In this document: positions 1 through 8,641 of the stretch, one piece after another
Layout: each line of letters begins with the position of its first letter
Numbering within the stretch: position 1 is the stretch's first letter
From: Parcubacteria group bacterium M10-OD1-1
Lineage (GTDB): Bacteria; Patescibacteria; Paceibacteria; Moranbacterales; UBA2206
Assembly: GCA_003056145.1 (NCBI GenBank)
Contig: LSNL01000001.1
Span: 62,001-126,000, forward strand
Reading direction: 5' to 3'
Length of the DNA stretch: 64,000 bases
Program-made: the position numbers and the translations under genes
The notes under the pieces: generated by a model
Databases searched by the model: none
What the model was told of the DNA's origin: nothing
Seen by the model: only the letters and a program-made list of their open reading frames with translations

Positions 1-735
1 AAGGGAGATAATTTTAATCTAAATATCCTTTCTGTTTTAGAAAAAAACTGTTTAGTTATTAACACAAGCCAATCAACAAAAATTACTAATGATAAATTTT
101 TAGCCCATACAATTCTTAAAAAAAATGATTTACCCGTGGCTGACTTCGCATTAACTAAAGCAACAGATAAAAATGGTCTCACTAAGGCATTTGAAAATCT
201 TGGTGGTACAGTCTTGATTAAACCGCGATTTGGCGGATGGGGAGTGGGAATAATAAGAGTTAATAGCCTAGAAAAATTATTTTCTTCAATTGAAATGCTT
301 TTAAGTTTTTTACCAAATAAAAACCAACAAATTTTATTAGAAAAATATTATAAAAATGATCTCAATAAATGGATTTCTGTTATAGTTATTGGAGACAAAG
401 TTGTTTTTGGTTATAGAAAAATAATAGGAGAAAGTTCTGATTGGAAAATTTATGATCCAGACAAAAAAGACGGAAAAGGTGATAATTCTAAATATATTAA
501 TCCGCCTGAAGAATTAAAAAAAATAGCCTTAAAAGCAAAACAAGTCATAGGCAAAGATATTATAGGTTTTGATTTTATTTATACAAATGAGGGTTATAAA
601 ATAATTGATGAAAATGGAAGACCTGGAATATATCCCCAATGTTTAGAAAGCTCAGGCATTAATATTGAAGATGAAATTGTTAATCTTATTTTATCAAAAA
701 TAAAAAACCCAATCTATCTCCGTCTTGAAAAATAG
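1..735 (+). CDS. ATP-grasp ligase (RimK/D-Ala-D-Ala ligase-like), 5' truncated
   Basis: The frame is open from base 1 to the TAG at 733-735, so the true start lies outside the window; the GTG at 136 is internal. The visible 244 codons hold an ATP-grasp fold. An early NDKFLAHTILKKNDLPV segment matches the start of the ATP-binding domain of RimK-like ligases. A lysine-rich strand (LIKPRFGGWGVGI) follows, and a C-terminal GFDFIYTNEGYKIIDENGRPG carries the metal-binding Glu and Asn. Such enzymes join a carboxylate to an amine through an acyl phosphate. The substrate cannot be read from the sequence; a wall precursor or a peptide tag are both possible. A PBP gene follows after 45 bases on the same strand. 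Confidence 0.72.
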   Translation, partial: KGDNFNLNILSVLEKNCLVINTSQSTKITNDKFLAHTILKKNDLPVADFALTKATDKNGLTKAFENLGGTVLIKPRFGGWGVGIIRVNSLEKLFSSIEMLLSFLPNKNQQILLEKYYKNDLNKWISVIVIGDKVVFGYRKIIGESSDWKIYDPDKKDGKGDNSKYINPPEELKKIALKAKQVIGKDIIGFDFIYTNEGYKIIDENGRPGIYPQCLESSGINIEDEIVNLILSKIKNPIYLRLEK

Positions 736-780
736 TTCCTTTAATAGTAAACTTGAGATAATTTAAATCAACAAATTATT

Positions 781-3324
781 ATGCATATATTTTCCCCAAA
801 AAAACAAGGACCAGAAAAAGCCTCTCTTCAAAGTACTAAAAAATATACTTTTTATAAATCTTGGGGTTTTTGGTGGAAAACTTTTCTTTCTTTAGCTTTA
901 ATAGGATTTTTATCTATAGCTGGAATCTTCGCCTGGTTTGCAAGAGACCTCCCTAGCCCAGAAAACTTAACAAATCGTACCATCGCCCAATCCACTAAAA
1001 TTTATGATCGCACTGGAAAACATTTACTTTATGAAATTCACGGCGAAGAAAAAAGAACAGAAATACCTTTTTCTCAAATGCCAGATACTTTAAAATATGC
1101 CACTATTGCCCTAGAAGATCAGAATTTCTATACCAATCACGGCATAGAAATCACCGCTATTATCAGAGCTGGTCTAGCTGATTTACTTCATCGTAGTGCT
1201 ACTCAAGGAGCCTCAACAATTACCCAGCAGTTAGTCAAGCAAACTATACTTTCTTCTAAAAAAACTCTTTCTCGTAAAATCAGAGAGGCTATTCTTTCTA
1301 TTGAGATTAATCAAAAATACTCTAAAAATAAAATATTAGGAATGTATCTCAATCAAATACCTTATGGTTCTAATGCTTATGGTGTTGAGGCCGCTGCTCA
1401 AACTTTTTTTGGAAAACATGCTAGCGAACTTACTTTAGATGAATCAGCTTTAATTGCTTCTCTTCCTCAAGCTCCATCTCATTTTTCTCCTTATGGAAAT
1501 TATACTAAAGCCCTAAAAACACGCCAAGAATATGCCCTTGATCAAATGGCTAAATTAGGCTATATCACTAAACAACAAGCTAAAACAGCCAAAAAAATAG
1601 ATGTTTTTTCTAAAATAAAACCTTTTTCTGAAAAAATTTCTGCACCTCATTTTGTAATGTATATTAAAGATTATTTAGAAAAAAAATACGGCGAACAAAA
1701 AATTGAACAAGGTGGTTTAAGTGTTTATACTACTTTAGACTGGGAAAAACAACAATTAGCTGAACAGGCTATAAAAAAAGGAGCTGAAAAAAATGCTAAG
1801 ATTTGGGGAGCCAGTAATGCTGCTTTAGTAGCTATGGATCCAAAGACTGGTCAAATCTTAGCCATGGTTGGCTCAAAAAATTATTTTGATAAAAGTATTG
1901 ATGGTCAAGTTAATGTAGCTATCCGTCCTCGTCAACCAGGTTCTTCTTTCAAACCTTATGTTTATTTAACCGCTTTTGAAAAAGGTTATACTCCAGAAAC
2001 GCAAATTTGGGATACTAATACAAATTTTTCTACTGAAGATGGGAAAATTTATGATCCTAGAAATTATGATGGAAAAAACATCGGTTTAACTCATATGAAA
2101 AATGCTCTAGCGATGTCTTTAAATGTTCCAGCCGTTAAAACACTTTATTTAGCTGGAATAAAAGATTCTATTAAAACTGCCAAAGAAATGGGAATAACTA
2201 CCCTTAATCATCCAGACCGTTATGGTTTATCTTTAGTTTTAGGTGGTGGCGAGGTAACTCTCCTTGATCATGTTAACGCTTATTCTACTTTTGCTACTGG
2301 AGGAATTCATCATAAAACTGTTTCTATTCTTAAAATCGTAGATAGTTCTGGTAATATATTAGAACAATATAAAAATAGTCCCGGAGAAAAAATTGTAGAT
2401 AAAAAATATGTCGCTATGATTGATTATATTCTTTCTACTAATTCCCTTCGCGCTCCAGTCTTTGGCGTAAATAATCCCTTGCGTTTTGATGATCGACCAG
2501 TAGCTGCAAAAACAGGAACTACTAACGCTTGGCGAGATGGTTGGACTATTGGTTATACACCTTCTTTAGTAGCTGGTGTTTGGGCTGGTAATGATAATAA
2601 TAGTCCTATGCGAGCTGGGGCTGATGGTTCTTATGTTGCTTCTCCAATTTGGAAAGATTTTATGGAAAAAGCCTTAAAAAATTATAATATAGAACATTTT
2701 CCTAAATACAAAAAAGAAGATACCGGAAAAGATATTATAGATGGAAAATTAAATATTAAAAAAGAATTTAAGGTTTGTAAAATTCCAGGAACAAAACATG
2801 ATTACTGTTTAGCTAATAATATTTGTCCAAATAATAAAATTGAAAAAAAGAAATTTTCTAATATCCACACAATCTTATATTATATAAATAAAAATGATCC
2901 ACTTGGAGCTCAACCAAAAAATCCAAAAGATGATCCACAATATAAAAATTGGGAAAAAGGAGTTCAAAAATGGTTAAAAGATAATAAATCATCTAGTAAT
3001 ATTCCCCCCACTAAAGACTGTAAGGAGAGTGATTTTAAAAAATACAAACCATCTATTAAAATAATAATTCCCTCAAATAATCAAATAGTTACTACCTCCT
3101 CATTACCTATTAAAGCTAATATTTCTGCTGATTATGGAGTTAAAAATATTACCATTCAAATTAATGGTAATAAAATTCACTCTACTAATAATAATTCTTT
3201 AAATTATACTTATTCAATACCAGAAAAAGAAAAACACACCACTCTTAATATAAAAATTTCTTTGGAGGATAATAATGAAAATACAACTTCTGACAATTTA
3301 AGTATTCAAACTAATATTCCTTAA
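781..3324 (+). CDS. Class A penicillin-binding protein (PBP1A-like transglycosylase/transpeptidase)
   Basis: Bifunctional peptidoglycan synthase of 847 aa. A membrane anchor lies at about residues 31-53. The GT51 glycosyltransferase domain follows with the EDQNFYxxxG motif (catalytic Glu about 112). The transpeptidase has all three motifs: SSFK (nucleophile Ser388), SLN (446-448) and KTGT (577-580). The last ~170 residues are a lysine/asparagine-rich tail ending in an Ig-like beta segment (SIKIIIPSNNQIVTTSSLPIKA), probably an extracellular wall-contact domain. The gene ends convergently with dciA with a 4-base overlap. Family assignment is firm; 1A versus 1C subclass is less so. Confidence 0.93.
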   Translation: MHIFSPKKQGPEKASLQSTKKYTFYKSWGFWWKTFLSLALIGFLSIAGIFAWFARDLPSPENLTNRTIAQSTKIYDRTGKHLLYEIHGEEKRTEIPFSQMPDTLKYATIALEDQNFYTNHGIEITAIIRAGLADLLHRSATQGASTITQQLVKQTILSSKKTLSRKIREAILSIEINQKYSKNKILGMYLNQIPYGSNAYGVEAAAQTFFGKHASELTLDESALIASLPQAPSHFSPYGNYTKALKTRQEYALDQMAKLGYITKQQAKTAKKIDVFSKIKPFSEKISAPHFVMYIKDYLEKKYGEQKIEQGGLSVYTTLDWEKQQLAEQAIKKGAEKNAKIWGASNAALVAMDPKTGQILAMVGSKNYFDKSIDGQVNVAIRPRQPGSSFKPYVYLTAFEKGYTPETQIWDTNTNFSTEDGKIYDPRNYDGKNIGLTHMKNALAMSLNVPAVKTLYLAGIKDSIKTAKEMGITTLNHPDRYGLSLVLGGGEVTLLDHVNAYSTFATGGIHHKTVSILKIVDSSGNILEQYKNSPGEKIVDKKYVAMIDYILSTNSLRAPVFGVNNPLRFDDRPVAAKTGTTNAWRDGWTIGYTPSLVAGVWAGNDNNSPMRAGADGSYVASPIWKDFMEKALKNYNIEHFPKYKKEDTGKDIIDGKLNIKKEFKVCKIPGTKHDYCLANNICPNNKIEKKKFSNIHTILYYINKNDPLGAQPKNPKDDPQYKNWEKGVQKWLKDNKSSSNIPPTKDCKESDFKKYKPSIKIIIPSNNQIVTTSSLPIKANISADYGVKNITIQINGNKIHSTNNNSLNYTYSIPEKEKHTTLNIKISLEDNNENTTSDNLSIQTNIP

Positions 3325-3599
3325 TTTATTTTTATATATTTAATATTCTCTCTACCTAATTTATTATTAATTTTTCTAATAATTTTTCTTTTGTTTAAAA
3401 ATAATTCATTTGCCCAAACACTACTAGTTGATTTTATAAAAATTGTTTTATTCTTATAAAAATCTGGCTGAAATTTTCCAAATCCAATACTTCCAAATTC
3501 CTCTTTAATAACACTATTAAACATATAAAAAATATCTTTATTGGATAAATTTATTTTCAGACTTTTTCTCCTTTGTAAAAGATTTTTAAGTGATTTCAA
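3321..3599 (-). CDS. dciA: DUF721/DciA-like protein (putative DnaB helicase loader)
   Basis: A 92-aa protein whose C-terminal half matches the DUF721 pattern: a beta strand (KTIFIKSTSSVWANELFLNKRKIIRKINNKLG) with the typical S-x-x-W-A-x-E-L core, followed by IKYIKI. DUF721 proteins (DciA) help load the replicative helicase DnaB in bacteria lacking DnaC or DnaI. The gene lies 28 bases downstream of dnaN on the same strand, so dnaA, dnaN and dciA read one way as a replication-initiation cluster. The usual protein is longer (100-160 aa), so this is a compact form. Function is inferred from the motif and the neighbours. Confidence 0.68.
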   Translation of the reverse strand: MKSLKNLLQRRKSLKINLSNKDIFYMFNSVIKEEFGSIGFGKFQPDFYKNKTIFIKSTSSVWANELFLNKRKIIRKINNKLGRENIKYIKIN

Positions 3600-3627
3600 T
3601 TTTTTATTTAAATAATTTATTGAGTTT

Positions 3628-4785
3628 TTAGTTTTTTACTGGCATAACTATATAAATTAATTCCTCTGAAATTTCATTTGTTTTTTCATTAACTTCTTTT
3701 ATAGCTACTGGAGTTAATTCTGTATTACTTAAAATAGCTATTTTAGAAGAAGAAATTATATTAACTCCATCTAATAAGTATTTTGAATTAAAAACTATTT
3801 CTTGAGATACTCCTGTAATCTCAAAATTAACCTCTGTGGAGTTTTCTCCTGTTTCTGAGTTAGCTGATAACATAAAGATTTTTTTATTTTCCTGGTCAAT
3901 TTTAAGCGTAATCTCACTACTATTATTAGAAGAGAAAATACTACTTAATTTTATAGCATTTTGAATTATAGATTTATCTCCAATAATTTTAGTTTTGTAT
4001 TCTTTAGGTATAATTTGTTTATAATCTGGATATTTACCATCAATTAAACGAGAAACTATTTTAATTCCATCTATTTCAAAAAAAATCTGACTTTCTTCAA
4101 TAGTTATTTTTATTTTCTCATTAAAATCATTACTTATTATTCTATTAAGTTCTATTATCGTATTAGAAGGAACTATTATATTATTATTCTCTTTAATAAA
4201 ATTATTATAAATTTCATTATTTAAAGTAAATTCAGTAGCTTTTATTTTAAATTCCGCTAATCTAAAACTATCCGTAGCTGCTAAAGATATTTCCTCTTCA
4301 TTAAAAATAAAATTAATTCCTGTTAATTCTTGTCTTGATTCATTTAAGGCGACAGCCGATAAAACACTACTTAAAGCTTTTTTTAATTTATCTGCTGAAA
4401 TTTCTAAAAGATGATCGTTTTTTTTAATTGGTATTAAAGGAAAATCATCAGCAGGAATTCCCATGATAATAGCTTTATTTTTACTACTTTTAATTTTTAA
4501 TTTATTATCAACCACTTCTAAGGATATATTATCCTCACTTAGTAAATTATTAATAAAATTACTAATTACTTTAGCTGGAATAGTAATTTTTCCTTCTTTT
4601 TCTATTTTTGCTCCTATTTTAGAAGATACGCCTATTTCTAAATTAGTAGCTGATAATCTTAATCCTCCATTATCTGTTTCAAATAAAATATTATTTAAAA
4701 TAGGTAAGGTATTTTTCTTAGCTACTACTCGTTCACAATTAAAGATAGCTTTTTTTAAATTTTCCTGAGTGCAAATAATTTTCAT
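3628..4785 (-). CDS. dnaN: DNA polymerase III beta sliding clamp
   Basis: 385 aa, near the usual 365-380. It carries the clamp N-terminus (MKIICTQENLKKAIFNCERVVAKKNTLP type) and the three-domain repeat. The C-terminal LIYIVMPVKN matches the family ending (Y.I.PVR/K) near the partner-binding cleft. The ring-shaped dimer tethers DNA polymerase III to DNA. It stands downstream of dnaA on the same strand after a 279-base gap that may hold part of the origin. dciA follows 28 bases after its stop, so the two are probably co-transcribed. Confidence 0.96.
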   Translation of the reverse strand: MKIICTQENLKKAIFNCERVVAKKNTLPILNNILFETDNGGLRLSATNLEIGVSSKIGAKIEKEGKITIPAKVISNFINNLLSEDNISLEVVDNKLKIKSSKNKAIIMGIPADDFPLIPIKKNDHLLEISADKLKKALSSVLSAVALNESRQELTGINFIFNEEEISLAATDSFRLAEFKIKATEFTLNNEIYNNFIKENNNIIVPSNTIIELNRIISNDFNEKIKITIEESQIFFEIDGIKIVSRLIDGKYPDYKQIIPKEYKTKIIGDKSIIQNAIKLSSIFSSNNSSEITLKIDQENKKIFMLSANSETGENSTEVNFEITGVSQEIVFNSKYLLDGVNIISSSKIAILSNTELTPVAIKEVNEKTNEISEELIYIVMPVKN

Positions 4786-5064
4786 AATAGTATTATTATA
4801 GTTAATTTAATTAATATAATATTATTACTAATACTATAAAAGGGTATTCTAGTTGATAACTAGAAATAACAGTTTAAATAAGGTAATAATATTAGTGGAC
4901 AATTAGTGAATATTTGATGTTTTATAGGGTAGGTAATGAGGTGATTAAAATGAGAAAAAACTTTTTTTAAAAAAACAATCATCTTAAGAACAGGGATATA
5001 CTTATTTTAAAAACATACTTATCTACTTACTTATCAATATGTTATTAACAACTTATTAACAAAA
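4786..5064. other. dnaA-dnaN intergenic region, candidate oriC part
   Basis: 279 bases without a gene. Two direct copies of TTATTAACA (5042-5050 and 5053-5061) lie just past the dnaA stop; each is one base off the DnaA-box consensus TTATNCACA. An A/T-only tract (about 4958-4976) could serve as an unwinding element. dnaA-dnaN spacers hold part of oriC in Bacillus and relatives. No perfect DnaA box is seen here, so the call rests on position and on the near-matches. The dnaN promoter should also lie here. Confidence 0.35.
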
Positions 5065-6444
5065 TCAATCAATGAGATATAATTGTTCTTTGATATATTT
5101 TAAATCATTAGCTAATTTTTCATCTGTTTTTAAAATTTGGGTAATTTTTTCACAAGCATGAATAGCAGTTGTGTGATCTCTTCCTCCTAATTTACTACCA
5201 ATTCCAGGATAAGAATAGTGTAATTCTTCTCTCATTAAATACATAGCTATTTGTCTTGGTTTAACAATTTCTTGCTTTCTATTCTTAACAATTAAATCAT
5301 TAATATCAACTTCATAAAATTTAGAAACAACTTTAAGGATGTGTTTATGGTTAATCCCTTTTTTTATACTACTGGCTATAATATCAGATAAAATTTTCTT
5401 AGTATAATCTAAATCTAATAATTCTTTAGTCAATTGAGAAGAGACAGCCACTCTATTGAGAGCTCCTTCTAATTCACGGATATTATTTGTTATATTCTCT
5501 GCTATGAATTCTAAGGCTTCATTGGTAATTTCAATATTATCTAAAGAGGCTTTTCTTTGTAGGATAGCAATTCTAGTTTCTAAATCTGGCTTAGAAACAT
5601 CAGCAATCATTCCACCTTCAAAGCGAGAACGGAGTCTTTCCTCTAAAATTTGAATAGCTTTTGGTGGTCGGTCACTAGAAAGAACAATTTGTTTATTTAA
5701 TTGATAAAGATAATTAAAGATGTGAAAAAATTCTTCTTGAGTTTTTTCTTTTCCGGAAATAAATTGAATATCATCAATAATTAAAAGGTCTATTTTTTGA
5801 TAATCCTCTTTAAATTTATTGATTTTTTGGCTTCTAATAGAATCAATTAGATCACTAGTAAATCTTTCAGAAGAGATATATTTAATCTTTAATTGAGAAT
5901 TATTTTTAATACTTTCATTGCCAATAGATTGAATTAAATGCGTTTTTCCTAAACCTACTCCTCCATAAATAAAAAGAGGGTTATATATATGTCCTAAATT
6001 TTGAGAAACAGCGAAACAAGCCGCTTTAGCTAGTTCATTACTACCACCAACTATAAAATTTTCAAAAGTATATCTAGGATTTAGATTGCTTTGTGGACTA
6101 ATTTGACCAGAATTAATATTATTAGAAGGAATTATTCTTTTAGGTGGAATAATAGCATCTACGGGATTTTCTGACGTTTTTAAGGGGGAAGGTTTGTGTT
6201 TATTGGTTATTTGACAAGAAATAGATTGAATTTCTTTATCTAAATTTTTTAAAGTCCGTAAAATATATAAATTATACTTATTTTCTAGCCATTCCTTAGC
6301 AAAACCATTAGGAACACTAATAACAACATGACCATTTGTTTTTGATAAAATGGAAGTGTTTTTAAACCAGGTAATAAAATTAGCTTTTGAGATTAATAAT
6401 TCTATTTCACCTAAAGTGGCTTGCCAAAGTTCTTCATTTGTCAT
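5065..6444 (-). CDS. dnaA: Chromosomal replication initiator DnaA
   Basis: 459 aa with all four DnaA domains. Domain I lies at the N-terminus (LWQATLGEIELLISKANFITWF) and is followed by a short variable linker. The AAA+ domain has Walker A GGVGLGKT (161-168) and Walker B LIIDD (221-225). The C-terminal domain has the DNA-binding signature GGRDHTTAIHACEKI. It opens the origin by binding DnaA boxes and recruits the helicase. The stop is TGA, which shows that UGA is a genuine stop here. A recognisable promoter stands about 30 bases upstream. Confidence 0.97.
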   Translation of the reverse strand: MTNEELWQATLGEIELLISKANFITWFKNTSILSKTNGHVVISVPNGFAKEWLENKYNLYILRTLKNLDKEIQSISCQITNKHKPSPLKTSENPVDAIIPPKRIIPSNNINSGQISPQSNLNPRYTFENFIVGGSNELAKAACFAVSQNLGHIYNPLFIYGGVGLGKTHLIQSIGNESIKNNSQLKIKYISSERFTSDLIDSIRSQKINKFKEDYQKIDLLIIDDIQFISGKEKTQEEFFHIFNYLYQLNKQIVLSSDRPPKAIQILEERLRSRFEGGMIADVSKPDLETRIAILQRKASLDNIEITNEALEFIAENITNNIRELEGALNRVAVSSQLTKELLDLDYTKKILSDIIASSIKKGINHKHILKVVSKFYEVDINDLIVKNRKQEIVKPRQIAMYLMREELHYSYPGIGSKLGGRDHTTAIHACEKITQILKTDEKLANDLKYIKEQLYLID

Positions 6445-6472
6445 AGCTGTATGGGTAAAGAATTATAAAAAA

Positions 6473-6501
6473 ATTATATCACAGACAAATTGAATAGTCT
6501 A
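6473..6501 (-). promoter_or_regulatory. dnaA promoter with extended -10
   Basis: On the minus strand, TAGACT (6501-6496), a 17-base spacer and TATAAT (6478-6473) lie just upstream of the dnaA start. The -10 is preceded by TGTGA, giving the 11-mer TGTGATATAAT. Beside the -35 there is a degenerate DnaA-box-like sequence (AGTGGATAG at 6510-6518, two mismatches), which could allow autoregulation. Confidence 0.55.
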
Positions 6502-6661
6502 AAGAAAAAAGTGGATAGGTTGTTTATAATATGTGCATTACTATTATAAATAGCAACAAAAAAGATTTTTGTAAAGAGATTGGGAAAAAACAAGATCTTT
6601 TTGGTCAAATAAAGAGTTAAAAAGGCTATTAATAAAGAATATTTATTAAACCTTTATTTAA

Positions 6662-6690
6662 TTGACTTTTAGTTAGTTAGCTGGTAAACT
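6662..6690 (+). promoter_or_regulatory. Probable rpmH-rnpA promoter
   Basis: TTGACT (6662-6667), 17-base spacer and TAAACT (6685-6690), about 50 bases upstream of rpmH. It lies in the 294-base spacer between divergent dnaA and rpmH. The rest of that spacer is AT-rich with no perfect DnaA box; it is the second candidate place for oriC. Confidence 0.5.
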
Positions 6691-6738
6691 TTAAATTACT
6701 TAAAGAAAAGAAAATTATTAGTAAGTTTTTAAAAAAAT

Positions 6739-6873
6739 ATGAGTGAAACCTATAAACCAAAAACCAAAAGAAGAAAAAGAAGACATGGTTTTTTAAAGCG
6801 TAGCCGTACATCAGCTGGTCAAAATATCTTAAAAAGTCGCAGACAAAAAGGTAGAAAAAAACTTTCAGTTTAA
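6739..6873 (+). CDS. rpmH: Ribosomal protein bL34
   Basis: 44 codons plus TAA. The product begins MSETYKPKTKRRKRRHGFLK and continues RSRTSAGQNILKSRRQKGRKKLSV, matching the bL34 signature (RxHGFxxRxxTxxGxxxLxxRRxKGRxxLS). It is a small basic protein of the large ribosomal subunit. The dnaA-rpmH-rnpA-yidC order is the classic bacterial origin block. The N-terminus is a little longer than in E. coli. Confidence 0.95.
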   Translation: MSETYKPKTKRRKRRHGFLKRSRTSAGQNILKSRRQKGRKKLSV

Positions 6874-6946
6874 ATTTTAATTAAAATTGTTAAAAGACAA
6901 TCTTAATTAAATTTGTTAAAAATACTGAAAATATTGAGTAATTATT

Positions 6947-7291
6947 ATGCTTCCTTGTGAAAATAGATTAATAAAGAAAAAAGATTTTACTGCTATTTAT
7001 TCTTCTGGGCATAGTTTTTCTTTTAAGAATGTAATAATTAAAGTAAAAAACAATAATTTAAAAGTTACGAGAGTGGGTATTGCTATTGGACTTAAATTTT
7101 CTAAAAAAGCAGTTAAAAGAAATAAAATTAAGAGACAGTTGAGAGAAATTTTTAGGAAGAGAATCAAGCAAATTAAAATAGGAAAAGATATTATTGTAAT
7201 GGTAAAAAAAATAAAAGCAGAAGAATTTATTTTTTCAGAAATAGAAAAAAGTGTTCAAAAAGTACTTAAAGAAGGTAATTTAATGAAATAA
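6947..7291 (+). CDS. rnpA: Ribonuclease P protein component
   Basis: 114 aa. Begins MLPCENRLIKKKDFTAIYSSG, as RnpA proteins do, and carries the RNR-type basic helix (SKKAVKRNKIKRQLREIFR) that contacts RNase P RNA. The protein assists the catalytic RNA in 5' maturation of pre-tRNA. It lies between rpmH and yidC as usual. I could not recognise an RNase P RNA gene in this window. Confidence 0.94.
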   Translation: MLPCENRLIKKKDFTAIYSSGHSFSFKNVIIKVKNNNLKVTRVGIAIGLKFSKKAVKRNKIKRQLREIFRKRIKQIKIGKDIIVMVKKIKAEEFIFSEIEKSVQKVLKEGNLMK

Positions 7292-7303
7292 TTTAAACAT
7301 CAA

Positions 7304-8101
7304 ATGGGTTTTTTATTTAATGAATTAGTTTATAGACCGTTATATAATCTTTTAATTTTTATTTATAATGTTTTTCCGTTTAGTGATTTTGGTATTGCTA
7401 TAATTTTAGTTACTTTAATTACTAAATTTATTTTACTTCCTTTAAGTAAAAAGCAAATTGAATCACAAAGGAAAATGCAGGAATTGCAACCAAAAATAAA
7501 AGAACTTCAGGAAAAATATAAAAAAGACAAAGAAAAGCAGAGTAAAATGCTAATGGAGTTTTATAAAAAAAATAAAACCAATCCTTTTTCTGGTTGTTTG
7601 CCGACTATTTTTCAATTAATTTTTTTAATTGCTATTTATAGAGTTTTATTTAATATTTCTAACGCTCATTTAATAGTTAATGGTTCTATCTTATATTCTT
7701 TTGTCTCTAATCCAGGACAAATAAATCAATATTTTCTAGGAATACTTGATCTTTCTAAGTCTGTAAATTTTTCTCAGTTTAATGTTAGTATGGTAGCCCA
7801 ATCTTTATTAGTGGTTGCTACGGCAATTGCTCAGTATTTTCAGACAAAAATGTTAATGCCAACTATTAATAAAAATAATCAATCTAAAACTAAAAAAGGT
7901 AAAGGACAAGATTTAACTCAAATGATGTCTAGTCAGATGCTTTATTTAGGACCATTATTAACTTTATTTATTGGTTTTAAATTTCCTGCTGGATTGGCTT
8001 TATATTGGTTAGTTTCTACTGTGTTTGCCATAGGACAACAAATGTATTTAATGAAAAATGGGGAAACAACTAATCAAAAAGTAGTTAACATTAAAGATTA
8101 A
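7304..8101 (+). CDS. yidC: Membrane protein insertase YidC/Oxa1
   Basis: 265 aa, the short Oxa1/SpoIIIJ type without the large periplasmic domain of E. coli YidC. Hydrophobic segments lie near residues 22-45, 95-115, 155-175 and 205-245. Between the first two is a highly charged cytoplasmic coiled-coil hairpin (KMQELQPKIKELQEKYKKDKEKQ), characteristic of the family. It inserts small membrane proteins alone or with SecYEG. It starts 12 bases after rnpA and is followed 17 bases later by jag. Confidence 0.94.
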   Translation: MGFLFNELVYRPLYNLLIFIYNVFPFSDFGIAIILVTLITKFILLPLSKKQIESQRKMQELQPKIKELQEKYKKDKEKQSKMLMEFYKKNKTNPFSGCLPTIFQLIFLIAIYRVLFNISNAHLIVNGSILYSFVSNPGQINQYFLGILDLSKSVNFSQFNVSMVAQSLLVVATAIAQYFQTKMLMPTINKNNQSKTKKGKGQDLTQMMSSQMLYLGPLLTLFIGFKFPAGLALYWLVSTVFAIGQQMYLMKNGETTNQKVVNIKD

Positions 8102-8118
8102 TATATAATTTTAAATAT

Positions 8119-8607
8119 ATGGAAACTCAAAATTCAGATCAAAATATCAAAGAAGTAATCTTAGAGACAGTAAAAGAACTAGTGAAAAGAATGGGAATTG
8201 AAATAGAGTTAGAAATGAAAATTCAGAAACAAGACGAACAAGAAAATATGATTTGTAGTCTTAATACAGAAGAGTCAAATTATTTAATCGGTCAGTATGG
8301 TATTAATTTGCAAGCCTTGCAACATATTGCCAGGGTGATAGTAAGAAAAAAAATAGATCAAAAAGTAAATTTCATTATTGATGTTAATTCTTATCGCCAA
8401 GAAAAAAATGAATCTATTGCTTTATTAGCTGATAATACAGCACGACAAGTTATTCTTGAAAAAAGAGCGATTACTCTTCGCCCAATGTCTCCTTACGAAA
8501 GAAGACTAGTTCATTTAGAATTAGCTAAAAATGACCAAGTGAAGACAGAAAGTATTGGTGAAGGTAACGATCGACGAATTGTTATTAAATTGAGAGATTT
8601 AATTTAG
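8119..8607 (+). CDS. jag: Jag/KhpB RNA-binding protein (KH + R3H)
   Basis: 162 aa. The N-terminal ~75 residues form a type II KH-like domain with the GQYGINLQALQHIARVIVRKK loop. The C-terminus is an R3H domain (MSPYERRLVHLELAKNDQVKTESIGEG). It lacks the extended N-terminal Jag domain, so it is closer to minimal KhpB/EloR. Orthologues are RNA-binding regulators linked to cell elongation in streptococci. It sits directly after yidC, as spoIIIJ-jag do. Confidence 0.88.
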   Translation: METQNSDQNIKEVILETVKELVKRMGIEIELEMKIQKQDEQENMICSLNTEESNYLIGQYGINLQALQHIARVIVRKKIDQKVNFIIDVNSYRQEKNESIALLADNTARQVILEKRAITLRPMSPYERRLVHLELAKNDQVKTESIGEGNDRRIVIKLRDLI

Positions 8608-8641
8608 GAAAGTTTATTTATATTCAAGAGTAATTTATTTT

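Noticed and set aside
5065..6444. UGA recoding (Gly, code 25)
   Set aside because: dnaA and several other genes terminate at TGA in the expected place, and no conserved protein here needs in-frame TGA.
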